Notes: generated by a model from the sequence alone, not told the origin. Shown: positions 9,190 through 15,993, numbered from the stretch's first letter. The stretch: DNA of 64,000 bases from Solirubrobacter taibaiensis (GCA_027587225.1 JAPDDQ010000011.1:1-64000); one strand, 5' to 3'. A program made the numbers and translations.

Positions 9190-9682
9190 GCTCGCGCTCG
9201 TGTACGAGACGGTCGAGGTGAGCGCGCGCCGCTCGCCCCCCGATGTCCGTGCGCGGTTGCAAGCCTTGGCCGATCGCGTCCCGCGCGTCCCGCACAACAT
9301 GGACCCCTACGCGATCGCGATGACGCGGCTGGGGGTCGAGGGGCCGGCGCCGGCCGAGGCCGCGCTACGCGTGCGGTTGATCCGGGGCGGCTACCGCTCG
9401 CGGGGGTTGCTCGCCGACGCGCTGTTGATCGCCGTGGTGGAGACGGGCGTGGGGGTGTGGGCCGTGGACGCCGTGGAGGAACTGCGCATCGAGGAAGGGT
9501 GCGTCGTCGGCGCTGAGCTCCGCGTGCCGCTCTTTGTCGCGCCGCCGAAGGTGTCGTCGCCGCGCGTGACCTTGTTCGGCGTCGTCGTGCCGGGCGTGGC
9601 GACGGGCGTGGTCGCGGAGGCAGTGCAGATCGCCGCGGAGATCGCGGGCTCGGGCTCGATGCCTGGGGGGTGCGACAAATAG
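9182..9682 (+). CDS. B3/4-domain-like protein (uncertain)
   Basis: 166 residues if it starts at TTG 9182, overlapping the previous stop; GTG 9200 is the alternative. The middle part ('RSRGLLADALLIAVVETGV' followed by 'VWAVDA') and the end ('RVTLFGVVVPGVATG..AEAVQIAAEIAG') resemble stand-alone B3/4 domains related to the editing region of phenylalanyl-tRNA synthetase beta chain, proteins often of unknown role. This is recognition by eye only and could be wrong. It is the last gene of the operon; a GC-rich hairpin follows it. Confidence 0.5.
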   Translation: MSELALVYETVEVSARRSPPDVRARLQALADRVPRVPHNMDPYAIAMTRLGVEGPAPAEAALRVRLIRGGYRSRGLLADALLIAVVETGVGVWAVDAVEELRIEEGCVVGAELRVPLFVAPPKVSSPRVTLFGVVVPGVATGVVAEAVQIAAEIAGSGSMPGGCDK

Positions 9683-9686
9683 GCGT

Positions 9687-9718
9687 CGGGGGGTGACGCC
9701 AGCTTGCGGCACCCCCCG
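9687..9718 (+). terminator. GC-rich hairpin after the MCE operon
   Basis: Five bases past the stop at 9682 there is a perfect 9-bp inverted repeat (CGGGGGGTG / CACCCCCCG) with a 14-nt loop. There is no T-run, so it is a terminator-like hairpin rather than a classical Rho-independent terminator. Confidence 0.5.
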
Positions 9719-9742
9719 GTGCGCGAGCGGCAACGCGCCACC

Positions 9743-9801
9743 CGCCACGCGAGGTACGACTTTGTCAGCCTGAGCCGGACAAACTCGCACCTCGCGTGGC
9801 G
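9743..9801. repeat. long imperfect inverted repeat
   Basis: A perfect 13-bp outer stem (CGCCACGCGAGGT at 9743-9755 with ACCTCGCGTGGCG at 9789-9801) continues as an inner stem TTTGTC (9761-9766) / GACAAA (9778-9783), with only a few mismatched bases between. It lies in the convergent gap between the MCE operon and the aminotransferase gene. Could be a bidirectional terminator, a structured RNA or the remains of a small repeat element. Confidence 0.75.
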
Positions 9802-9826
9802 TGGGCCGTCCCTCGGCGTGAAAAGA

Positions 9827-9848
9827 CGTGAACGTCAAGGCGTTCACG
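9827..9848. repeat. inverted repeat (8-bp stem)
   Basis: CGTGAACG (9827-9834) and CGTTCACG (9841-9848) form a perfect 8-bp stem with a 6-nt loop, the third hairpin in this gap. Confidence 0.65.
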
Positions 9849-9850
9849 CA

Positions 9851-9876
9851 GTGCGGGGCACCCGCCTCACCCGCAC
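9851..9876. repeat. inverted repeat (7-bp stem)
   Basis: GTGCGGG (9851-9857) and CCCGCAC (9870-9876) form a perfect 7-bp stem, starting two bases after the previous hairpin ends. Confidence 0.6.
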
Positions 9877-9899
9877 AAAGCACGCCCGCCCCGACGGGT

Positions 9900-9932
9900 C
9901 AAGAAACTCGTATGCGAAGCACGAGTTGCTTG
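9900..9932. repeat. inverted repeat next to the aminotransferase stop
   Basis: CAAG-A-AACTCGT (9900-9911) pairs with ACGAGTT-G-CTTG (9921-9932): 11 of 12 positions pair around a 9-nt loop. It sits 29 bases beyond the stop of the minus-strand aminotransferase gene and may serve as its terminator. The rest of 9683-9960 contains no reading frame I believe. Confidence 0.6.
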
Positions 9933-9960
9933 ACGCGGCGGCCGCGGGTGTGCTCGCCGT

Positions 9961-10929
9961 TCAACCCCGCAGCGCGTCGAGCAGCCGGTCCGTGCTGGTC
10001 GCATCGCGCAACGTCACCCGCACGTGATCCGAAGACCCCCACGCGGTCCCCGGCGCCACGTACACCCGCGCGGCGGCGAGCTCCTCGGCCGAGGCTTCAA
10101 TCCACACGTACGGCCCGACCCCGTCCGCCACGCGGTCGCCGAGTTCCGAGACCAACCGCGCCCGCTCCCGCGCCACCTGCTCGCGCCGCCGCGCCACCAC
10201 CGGCGCCCCGTTCTGAACCGCCCACAACGCCCCGGCCACCGCCGCGGCACCAACACCGCCCACGGGCGCCAGATCCAACGACACCCCCGTCCCGAGCACC
10301 GCGTATCCCACTCGGAACCCAGCCATGGCGTGCCCCTTGGAGAACGAGCGCACCTGGATCACCTTCGGGTGGTCGACGATCGGCGCGTCGTCGGCGAAGT
10401 CCGCGAGCGCCTCGTCGACGATCAGCCAGTCGTCACCGCCCGCGAACTCCGCTACCGCCCCGGAGGGATCGGCCGGCCGCGTCAACACCGTCGTGCGACC
10501 GGGCGCGACGCGTTCGACCGGCACCGCCTGCGCCCCCGCTTGCTCGATCAGCGAGGGCAACAGCTGCCAACCGGGCCAGACGACCGCCACCTCCTCGGTG
10601 GCCGTTCTCTGAAGTGCCGCGCGGATCAATTCCCCAGCGCCGTGCCCGACCACCACGCGCGCCTGATCGACATCGTGCGAAGCGGCGATCGCGTCGCGAA
10701 GAACACCGACGTCCGCGTAGTCGTTCACCGCCCGCCGGAGCGCGAACGTCGCCGCGTTGACGATCTCCGGGTGCGGGGGCCCGTGCCACGCGGCGCCCGA
10801 GAGGTCCAGGGCGGGCGTGCGCACGACATCGCGCGCCCGCTCCGCGTCGCGGCGAGCGCGCAACTCGGCCGAGACCTCGTCCGGCGAGAGCTCGTCGAAC
10901 TGGCGGTAGTAGCCGAACAGGCGCCGCAT
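9961..10929 (-). CDS. PLP-dependent aminotransferase, class I/II (HisC/CobC-like)
   Basis: 322 residues. The fold-type I pattern is visible: 'VVGHGAGELI' (phosphate-binding loop, about 93-102), 'VDEALADF' with the pyridine-binding Asp near 172, and the Schiff-base lysine in 'SFSKGHAMAGFRVGY' (K198). Short aminotransferases with this motif include histidinol-phosphate aminotransferase and the threonine-phosphate decarboxylase CobC. No his or cob genes are adjacent, so the substrate is open. Its ATG overlaps the stop of the upstream membrane-protein gene, so the two are co-transcribed. Confidence 0.82.
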   Translation of the reverse strand: MRRLFGYYRQFDELSPDEVSAELRARRDAERARDVVRTPALDLSGAAWHGPPHPEIVNAATFALRRAVNDYADVGVLRDAIAASHDVDQARVVVGHGAGELIRAALQRTATEEVAVVWPGWQLLPSLIEQAGAQAVPVERVAPGRTTVLTRPADPSGAVAEFAGGDDWLIVDEALADFADDAPIVDHPKVIQVRSFSKGHAMAGFRVGYAVLGTGVSLDLAPVGGVGAAAVAGALWAVQNGAPVVARRREQVARERARLVSELGDRVADGVGPYVWIEASAEELAAARVYVAPGTAWGSSDHVRVTLRDATSTDRLLDALRG

Positions 10930-11402
10930 CAGCGCGGCGCGAGCGAGGGCGCGGGGCCTTCGAGCACGAGGAACCAGAAGCCGAATGCGACGAGCGCGAT
11001 CACGGCCGTGGCGCCGAAGATGCGCGGCAGCACGCCCTCACGCTGGTCGTGGCCTGCGGCGCGGCGCAACAACCGCCACAGCCGGTCCAGGCGGTTCGCC
11101 AGCGCCAGCGTGATCATCAGCGAGGCGAGGATGCCGAAGAACGCGACGATGATGCCGAGGAAGTTCGAGTCCGCCAGGTAGTCGATCTGGGAGCCGATCC
11201 ACAGCCAGGCCAGCGGCTGCGGCCCCCACACCGACAGGCACAGCAGCGTCTCCACCGCCAGCACGAGCAGCGCGAGCACCCCGTCGACGCGCTGGCGCCC
11301 GCCCGAACCGCGCTCCGGCGTGCCGCGGTAGTGCACCGGCCCGGTGCCTGGGCGGCGCCCGATGAAGAGCCCGCCCGTGTCCGTCGGATCGTTGCGGGCC
11401 AC
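10929..11402 (-). CDS. small membrane protein of unknown function
   Basis: 157 residues from GTG 11402; the frame stays open further upstream into the divergent gene, but a TATCCT box exactly 7 nt before this GTG supports it as a leaderless start. A polar N-terminus of about 45 residues is followed by three hydrophobic segments ('VLALLVLAVETLLCLSV', 'FLGIIVAFFGILASLMITLA', 'GATAVIALVAFGFWFLVL'). I do not recognise the family. It overlaps the aminotransferase start by 1 base and is transcribed with it. Confidence 0.7.
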   Translation of the reverse strand: MARNDPTDTGGLFIGRRPGTGPVHYRGTPERGSGGRQRVDGVLALLVLAVETLLCLSVWGPQPLAWLWIGSQIDYLADSNFLGIIVAFFGILASLMITLALANRLDRLWRLLRRAAGHDQREGVLPRIFGATAVIALVAFGFWFLVLEGPAPSLAPR

Positions 11403-11409
11403 ACGGCTG

Positions 11410-11419
11410 AGGATACGAT
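11410..11419. promoter_or_regulatory. interlocked divergent -10 boxes (leaderless promoters)
   Basis: TATCCT on the minus strand (11410-11415) lies 7 nt before GTG 11402, and TACGAT on the plus strand (11414-11419) lies 10 nt before GTG 11430. The two boxes overlap by two bases, so the divergent genes must compete for polymerase. Confidence 0.5.
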
Positions 11420-11429
11420 CAATACCCGC

Positions 11430-11882
11430 GTGAGCCGCCACAACAAGAGCAAGCGCCGGCGCCGCGCGAGGTCCACCGCTCCCCAGGTCCCGCCGCGGCC
11501 GCCGCGGCGGATCGACGAGCGGCCGGAGAAGCTCAACGCCCCCTGGCACCCGTTCCCGCTCGTGGAGCTGTGCGTGCTGATCGGGATCGTGCTGATCGTG
11601 CTGGGCCTGTTCCGCAACGACCAGACGCAGGGCCGGGTGTTGCTCGCGCTGGGCCTCTCCCTCGGCGCGCTCGGGGGCCTCGACACGTCGTTCAGGGAGC
11701 ACTTCGCGGGCTTCCGCTCGCACACGCTCGTGCTGTCGGCGTTCCCCGCCGTGGCCACAGCGGTCGTGATCGGATTCGCGCGCGTTCCGCTCGTCCTGGT
11801 GGTGCCGATCATGCTCGGCGTGTTCCTGCTCGCGTTCGTCGCGCTGCGGCGGATCTGGGAGCGCAAACGGGTTCCGGCCTAG
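11430..11882 (+). CDS. small membrane protein with basic N-terminus
   Basis: 150 residues from GTG 11430. The first 35 residues are strongly basic and proline-rich (SRHNKSKRRRRAR..); then four hydrophobic stretches ('LVELCVLIGIVLIVLGLF', 'VLLALGLSLGALGGL', 'LVLSAFPAVATAVVIGF', 'VPLVLVVPIMLGVFLLAFVAL') suggest a multi-pass inner-membrane protein. Family not recognised. Divergent from another small membrane protein with a 27-bp gap. Confidence 0.72.
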   Translation: MSRHNKSKRRRRARSTAPQVPPRPPRRIDERPEKLNAPWHPFPLVELCVLIGIVLIVLGLFRNDQTQGRVLLALGLSLGALGGLDTSFREHFAGFRSHTLVLSAFPAVATAVVIGFARVPLVLVVPIMLGVFLLAFVALRRIWERKRVPA

Positions 11883-11890
11883 CGAGCACC

Positions 11891-11896
11891 TATCCT
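11891..11896 (+). promoter_or_regulatory. -10 box of a leaderless promoter
   Basis: TATCCT followed by 8 nt and the GTG start at 11905; no Shine-Dalgarno motif is present. Confidence 0.45.
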
Positions 11897-11904
11897 TCCG
11901 CCGC

Positions 11905-12345
11905 GTGTCAGACGACAAGCGTATGCGGCTGCGTGGGCTGCACCATGTCACCGCGATCAGCAGCGACCTCGAGCGCACCATCGCGTTCTACCGCGACACG
12001 CTCGGCCTGCCGATCGTGCACGACGCTCCCTCGGATGACGACGCCGAAGCCCGTCACGTGTGGTTCGACGGCGGCGACGGCGACAGCTACCTGAGCTTCA
12101 TGGAGTACGCGCAACTGCCGGCGGGTGTGGTCGGCGTCGGCTCGACGCACCACTTCGCGCTCCGCGTGGAGAGCCCGGAAGAGCAGGAGGCGTGGCGCGA
12201 CTATCTGCGCGAGCGGGGGGTCGAGTGCACCGACGTGCTCGACCGCGGCTCGTTCCGCTCGATCTACGTTCGCGATCCCGACGGCCACGTCATCGAGATC
12301 GCCACGCGCGGGCCCGGCTTCGGCGCCGGCGAGCCGTCCGCGTAA
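11905..12345 (+). CDS. VOC (glyoxalase/bleomycin-resistance/dioxygenase fold) protein
   Basis: 146 residues from GTG 11905. Two beta-alpha-beta-beta-beta modules: 'GLHHVTAISSDLERTIAFYRDTLGL' (11-35) and 'THHFALRVESPEEQEAWRDYLRERGVE' (about 75-101), ending 'SIYVRDPDGHVIEIATRG'. The candidate metal ligands are His13/14, His76/77 and Glu at 'VIEIA'. The family covers glyoxalases, extradiol dioxygenases and antibiotic-sequestering proteins; the last motif is typical of ring-cleavage dioxygenase-like members. Substrate unknown. Convergent with mihF. Confidence 0.85.
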   Translation: MSDDKRMRLRGLHHVTAISSDLERTIAFYRDTLGLPIVHDAPSDDDAEARHVWFDGGDGDSYLSFMEYAQLPAGVVGVGSTHHFALRVESPEEQEAWRDYLRERGVECTDVLDRGSFRSIYVRDPDGHVIEIATRGPGFGAGEPSA

Positions 12346-12387
12346 CGGACGGGCTCGCCGACGCCGCAACGTCCCGGCGTTACGCGG
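12338..12387. terminator. bidirectional terminator-like hairpin holding both stop codons
   Basis: CCGCGTAAC (12338-12346) and GTTACGCGG (12379-12387) pair perfectly over 9 bp, with an inner GGACG/CGTCC stem. The left arm contains the TAA of the VOC gene and the right arm the TAA of mihF on the other strand. Confidence 0.6.
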
Positions 12388-12718
12388 CTACCGCGCTGCT
12401 GTACCCCTCTTCGAGGCGACCGGCCAGCTCCTTGCGCTGGCGCTCGGTCATCGAGCCGACCGTCTTCGTCTCCAGCATCGAAATCGACGTGAGGAACCGG
12501 CGGCAACGCGACCGGCCCCAGCGATGCTGGCTCATCAAAAGGTCCGCGATGGTCATGCTCTCCGCCTCCCAAGGACAGTCGAGCACGATCCCGGCCACCG
12601 TCGCTTCGCCCTCCGCCACCTGGCGTTTGAGCTCAGCGCGCGCCAGTCTCACGCGATTGGCCTGTTCAAGCGCCCGCATGTGCTGTGGCGGCGCAGGGGC
12701 TATCGCAGATGTTCCCAT
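12380..12718 (-). CDS. mihF: actinobacterial-type integration host factor (mIHF)
   Basis: 112 residues from ATG 12718, preceded by a good ribosome-binding site (GGGGAGG). The protein has the plan of mycobacterial/Streptomyces IHF. A basic N-terminal helix ('ALEQANRVRLARAELKRQV') leads into a helix-turn-helix/H2TH core with 'IADLLMSQHRWGRSRCRRFL', followed by 'TVGSMTERQRKELAGRLEEG'. mIHF is a nucleoid protein that bends and compacts DNA and helps phage integration and gene control; it is unrelated to the E. coli HU/IHF fold. Monocistronic, with a 257-nt upstream region. Confidence 0.8.
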   Translation of the reverse strand: MGTSAIAPAPPQHMRALEQANRVRLARAELKRQVAEGEATVAGIVLDCPWEAESMTIADLLMSQHRWGRSRCRRFLTSISMLETKTVGSMTERQRKELAGRLEEGYSSAVAA

Positions 12719-12975
12719 CGAACCTCCCCGCTTCCTTCAGAAAATTGATTTACGTACCGTCGGTAGATCGCGCGCGCAGACCAGTCTGACAACGCCCGAC
12801 AGCGTCGTCCGACCTATACGGCCCTAGGAGTGTCCCGATCCCGGGGCCCTGCGCTGTCGCGCTCAACCGAGTCAGGAGGCTAGCCGCGGACCGGGCGATC
12901 CGGCAACGCTCAACCACCCTCGGGACCCGCAAAGAGCATGGTTTTTATAAGCGATGTAACCGTCCGGTGAATCTG
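12719..12975 (-). other. gene-free upstream region of mihF, possibly a structured leader
   Basis: No gene is visible in these 257 bases. On the minus strand the region carries two copies of GGTTGAGCG (complements at 12860-12868 and 12907-12915), a GC-rich palindromic stretch around CCCCGGGATCGGGAC (about 12831-12846) and an AT-rich patch (TTATAAAAACC near 12941-12951). It could be a regulated promoter or a structured 5' leader of mihF; I could not match it to a known riboswitch. Confidence 0.4.
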
Positions 12976-14223
12976 CTATGCGGCTGGGCCGGGGAGTGTG
13001 CCGTGCTCGGATTCGAATTTCTGCTTGACATTTTCGAAGGCGTTGAGCGCCCGGTCGAGGACGTCGCGGTCGTGGGTGGCCATGACGCTCGTCCGCAGCA
13101 GCGCACCGCCCGGTTGGACGGCCGGATGGATGGCGACGTTGACGTACACGCCGGCGTCGTACAACGCCCGCCACAGCAGCACGGCCTTCCAGTCGTCCTC
13201 GACCAGGACGGGCACGATCGGGGTGACCGCCGGCTCCCCACGCACGACGCGGAAACCGAGCGCGTCAAGACCGTTTGACAGGTACTCGCCGTTGTCCAGG
13301 ACGCGCTGCAGCAACGCCGGGCCCTCATCGGAGCGGATGATCCGCAGCGCGGCCAGCGCGGCCCCCACGGCGGCCGGAACGCCGCTCGCCGTGAACAGGA
13401 ACGCGCGGCTCGAGACGCGCAGGAAGTCGATCACCTCGTGCGAGCCGGCGATGAAGCCGCCGCAGGACGCCAGCGACTTGCTGAACGTGCCCATGCGCAG
13501 GTCCACGTCGGCCTCCACGCCGAGCAGCTCCGACGCGCCAGCTCCGCGCGCACCGAGCACGCCGGCGCCGTGCGCCTCGTCGACCATCAGCCGCGCGCCG
13601 TACGCCTTGCACAACTCGACGATCTGCGGGAGCGGCGCGATGTCGCCCTCCATCGAGAACACGCCGTCCACGACGACGAGGATGCCGCCACCGTCGTCCA
13701 CGGCCCGCGAGAGCATCTTCTCCAGCCGATCCAGCCGGTTGTGCTTGAACGGGCGCAGCTTGGCCTTCGAGATCAGGCAGCCGTCGAGGATCGAGGCGTG
13801 GTCGGCGGAGTCGACGATGACCGTGTCGCCGACGCCGAGGATCGTGCCCAGCGTGCCGACGTTGGCCTGGTGGCCGGTGGAGAAGACGATCGCCTCCTCG
13901 GTGCCCATCCACTCCGCGAGCTCGGCCTCGAGCTCCAGGTGCAGGTCGAGCGTCCCGTTGAGCAGGCGGCTGCCCGTCAACCCCGTGCCGTACTTGTCGA
14001 GCGCGGCACGCGCGGCGTCCTGCACGCGCGGGTCGGCCGTGAGCCCGAGGTAGTTGTTGGAGCCGAGCATGATGCGCTCCGCGCCCTCCATCTCCACGAT
14101 CGGCCCGGCGGGGCCTTCGAGGCGGCGGAAGTAGGGCAGCAGGTCGGCCTCGCGGGCCGCGCGCAGCTGCTCCGCCCGTTCGTGTCCTCGGACCTTCGCG
14201 AAGACATCGATGGCTGTCGGCAT
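12976..14223 (-). CDS. alpha-oxoamine synthase, serine-palmitoyltransferase-like
   Basis: 415 residues. Hallmarks of the PLP alpha-oxoamine synthase family are present: 'LGSNNYLGL' (53-61), 'FSTGHQANVG', the PLP-stacking His in 'DHAS' (H142), 'DEAHGAGVLG' with Asp215 and His218, and the lysine in 'GTFSKSLASCGGFIAGS' (K249). That last motif is typical of bacterial serine palmitoyltransferases; KBL reads GTLGKALGG and AONS usually has GKGFG. Predicted reaction: serine (or another small amino acid) plus a long acyl-CoA/acyl-ACP to a 3-keto-sphingoid base. Divergent with a 17-bp gap from a YghO/bCerS-like gene and a lipid hydroxylase. Automated annotation may call this 2-amino-3-ketobutyrate CoA ligase or BioF; no tdh or bio genes are near. 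Confidence 0.75.
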   Translation of the reverse strand: MPTAIDVFAKVRGHERAEQLRAAREADLLPYFRRLEGPAGPIVEMEGAERIMLGSNNYLGLTADPRVQDAARAALDKYGTGLTGSRLLNGTLDLHLELEAELAEWMGTEEAIVFSTGHQANVGTLGTILGVGDTVIVDSADHASILDGCLISKAKLRPFKHNRLDRLEKMLSRAVDDGGGILVVVDGVFSMEGDIAPLPQIVELCKAYGARLMVDEAHGAGVLGARGAGASELLGVEADVDLRMGTFSKSLASCGGFIAGSHEVIDFLRVSSRAFLFTASGVPAAVGAALAALRIIRSDEGPALLQRVLDNGEYLSNGLDALGFRVVRGEPAVTPIVPVLVEDDWKAVLLWRALYDAGVYVNVAIHPAVQPGGALLRTSVMATHDRDVLDRALNAFENVKQKFESEHGTLPGPAA

Positions 14224-14226
14224 TGC

Positions 14227-14232
14227 TAGGGT
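14227..14232 (+). promoter_or_regulatory. -10 box of a leaderless promoter
   Basis: TAGGGT, then 8 nt, then the GTG start at 14241. It lies inside the 17-bp gap between two divergent genes. Confidence 0.45.
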
Positions 14233-14240
14233 CCGCCTCC

Positions 14241-15356
14241 GTGAGCGTGGTCGTCCGTCCGGTCTCGTCCTGGCGAGACCGCCGAGAGTTCGTCGAGCTC
14301 CCGTACCGGCTGCACTCTACCTCCGCCGTATGGGTGCCTCCGCTGCGTCTGGAGCGGCACTTCTTCCTGATGCGCTCGCAGAACCCGCTGTTCAAGCACG
14401 GCGACGCGCAGCTCTTCCTGGCCTGGCGCGACGGGCGCGTCGTGGGCCGGCTCAGCGCCCAGTACGACGATCACTTCGAGGATCGCGCCACGGGCATGTT
14501 CGGCTTCCTGGAGCTGGAGGACGCGCCGGACATCCTGTCGCCGCTGCTGGAGGCCGCGGCTTCCTGGCTGCGGGCTCAGGGCCGCGGGCGCATGATCGGC
14601 CCGATGGACTTCACGATGAACGACGAGTGCGGCGTCCAGATCGACGGCTTCGAGCGGATGCCGTTCATCAAGCAGCCGTGGCACCCGCCCTACTACGCGC
14701 AGCGCTGTGAGGAGGCCGGGCTCGCCAAGGCCGAGGACCTGCTCATGTACGAGCTCGTCATCTCGGATCGCTCACGGATCCTGCCGATCGTCTTGAAGCT
14801 CGCCGAGCGCGTGGAGCCGAAGCACGGCATCACGATCCGGCGCTCGTCACGGCGCGCGCTGCGGGGCGACCTGGACCGCTTCGCCGAGGTCTACAACGAG
14901 GCCTGGAGCGAGAACTGGGGCTTCGTGCCGTACACGAAGCCCGACCTCGACGCGTACGTCCAGGAGATGCAGCTCGTCTTCGATCGCAACTGGGTCATGG
15001 TGGCCGAGACGGCCGAGGGGGAGACGGCGGCGATCGCGCTCACGTTCCCCGACATCAACCAGGTGCTGGTGAAGATGAAGGGGCGCCTGCTGCCGTTCGG
15101 CTGGCTGCACTTCCTGCGCAAGAAGTGGATCATCGACCGGGTTCGAGTCGGGTTCCTGGGCGTCAAGCACGCCTACCAGCACACGGGGGTGGCGGCGGCG
15201 CTGTACGTCGAGCACTTCGACACCGCCTCGCGCACGCCGCAGACGTGGGGCGAGATGGGCTGGATCCTCGAGTCCAACAAGAACATGAACCGCGCCATGG
15301 AGGCGATGGGCGGCCGCGTGGTGCGGCGCTTCCGGGTCTACGAACGGGTTTTGTAA
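14241..15356 (+). CDS. GNAT-fold acyltransferase of the YghO / bacterial ceramide synthase type
   Basis: 371 residues from GTG 14241 (an upstream TTG at 14223 would overlap the divergent start). The protein looks like the YghO family of double-GNAT-like proteins: 'ELPYRLHSTSAVWVPPLRLE', 'GRVVGRLSAQYDDHFED', 'GFLELEDAPDILSPLLEAA', 'MIGPMDFTMNDECGVQIDGF', 'PYYAQRCEEAGL', 'FAEVYNEAWSENWGFVPYT', and 'HTGVAAALYVEHFDTA' with 'GEMGWILESNKNMNRAMEAMGGRV' at the end. Members of this family include the N-acyltransferase that makes ceramide in Caulobacter. Beside an SPT-like gene, the natural proposal is acylation of a sphingoid-type amine. The assignment is by pattern and context. Confidence 0.65.
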   Translation: MSVVVRPVSSWRDRREFVELPYRLHSTSAVWVPPLRLERHFFLMRSQNPLFKHGDAQLFLAWRDGRVVGRLSAQYDDHFEDRATGMFGFLELEDAPDILSPLLEAAASWLRAQGRGRMIGPMDFTMNDECGVQIDGFERMPFIKQPWHPPYYAQRCEEAGLAKAEDLLMYELVISDRSRILPIVLKLAERVEPKHGITIRRSSRRALRGDLDRFAEVYNEAWSENWGFVPYTKPDLDAYVQEMQLVFDRNWVMVAETAEGETAAIALTFPDINQVLVKMKGRLLPFGWLHFLRKKWIIDRVRVGFLGVKHAYQHTGVAAALYVEHFDTASRTPQTWGEMGWILESNKNMNRAMEAMGGRVVRRFRVYERVL

Positions 15357-15359
15357 GGT
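15354..15359 (+). promoter_or_regulatory. -10 box overlapping the upstream stop codon
   Basis: TAAGGT begins with the TAA stop of the acyltransferase gene and stands 7 nt before ATG 15367. The hydroxylase may therefore have its own leaderless transcript in addition to read-through. Confidence 0.4.
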
Positions 15360-15366
15360 TCCGTTG

Positions 15367-15981
15367 ATGGATCGCAGCGAGTTCCTGAAGGCTTCCCCCC
15401 CGATGTTCAAGTCGGGCCTCCTGGACAAGTTCACCCGCGTTCATCACCTCGTGCCGGTCGTCATCTTCGCGCCCACGATCGCGGTGTTGTTCGCGTTCGG
15501 CGTGGACCGCGTTGGGCTGTGGCAGGCATTCGCGTACGCGATCGGTGGCTACTTCTTCTGGACGCTCGCCGAGTACTGGATCCACCGCGTGATCTTCCAC
15601 TTCGAGCCCGACCACGGGATCGGCGCGCGGCTGCACTGGATGATCCACGGCGTCCACCACGACCATCCGAACGACCCGCTGCGGCTCGTCATGCCGCCCG
15701 GCGCCTCGGTGCCGCTGGCGCTGATCTTCTACGGGCTCTTCTGGCTCGTGCTCGGCCCCGAGCGGGCGTTCGCGTTCGGCGCCGGCTTCCTTGGCGGTTA
15801 CCTCGCTTACGACATGATCCACTTCGCCCTGCACCACCACACCCCGAAGACCCGCTTCGGAAAGTGGCTGCGGGAGCTGCATATGCGGCACCACTTCCAG
15901 GACGACGAGCGCGGCTTCGGCATCAGCGCCCCGTACTGGGATCGCGTGTTCGGCACCATGCACGTCCGCCGCGGGCGGTAG
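15367..15981 (+). CDS. fatty acid / ceramide hydroxylase (FA2H-like, sterol desaturase superfamily)
   Basis: 204 residues from ATG 15367 (a TTG three bases earlier is also in frame). Four membrane segments and a full set of histidine clusters for a di-iron or di-zinc centre: H73-x4-H78, H90-x3-H94-x2-HH-x-H100, H152-x3-HHH158 and H172-x2-HH176. This arrangement matches FA2H/Scs7-type enzymes, which 2-hydroxylate the acyl chain of ceramides, more closely than carotenoid hydroxylases (CrtZ), the main alternative. It follows the YghO-like gene by ten bases, supporting a shared role in making a hydroxylated amide lipid. Confidence 0.78.
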   Translation: MDRSEFLKASPPMFKSGLLDKFTRVHHLVPVVIFAPTIAVLFAFGVDRVGLWQAFAYAIGGYFFWTLAEYWIHRVIFHFEPDHGIGARLHWMIHGVHHDHPNDPLRLVMPPGASVPLALIFYGLFWLVLGPERAFAFGAGFLGGYLAYDMIHFALHHHTPKTRFGKWLRELHMRHHFQDDERGFGISAPYWDRVFGTMHVRRGR

Positions 15982-15984
15982 TGT
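15979..15984 (+). promoter_or_regulatory. -10 box overlapping the upstream stop codon
   Basis: TAGTGT begins with the TAG stop of the hydroxylase gene and is followed by 9 nt and GTG 15994. Confidence 0.4.
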
Positions 15985-15993
15985 CTCTCTTTC

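Noticed and set aside
12719..12975. c-di-GMP or other known riboswitch before mihF
   Set aside because: No match to the conserved core sequences; left as an unassigned leader.
12976..14223. 2-amino-3-ketobutyrate CoA ligase (Kbl) or BioF
   Set aside because: The lysine motif (GTFSKSLASCGGF) and the acyltransferase/hydroxylase neighbours fit serine palmitoyltransferase better, and no threonine dehydrogenase or biotin gene is adjacent; kept as the main alternative.
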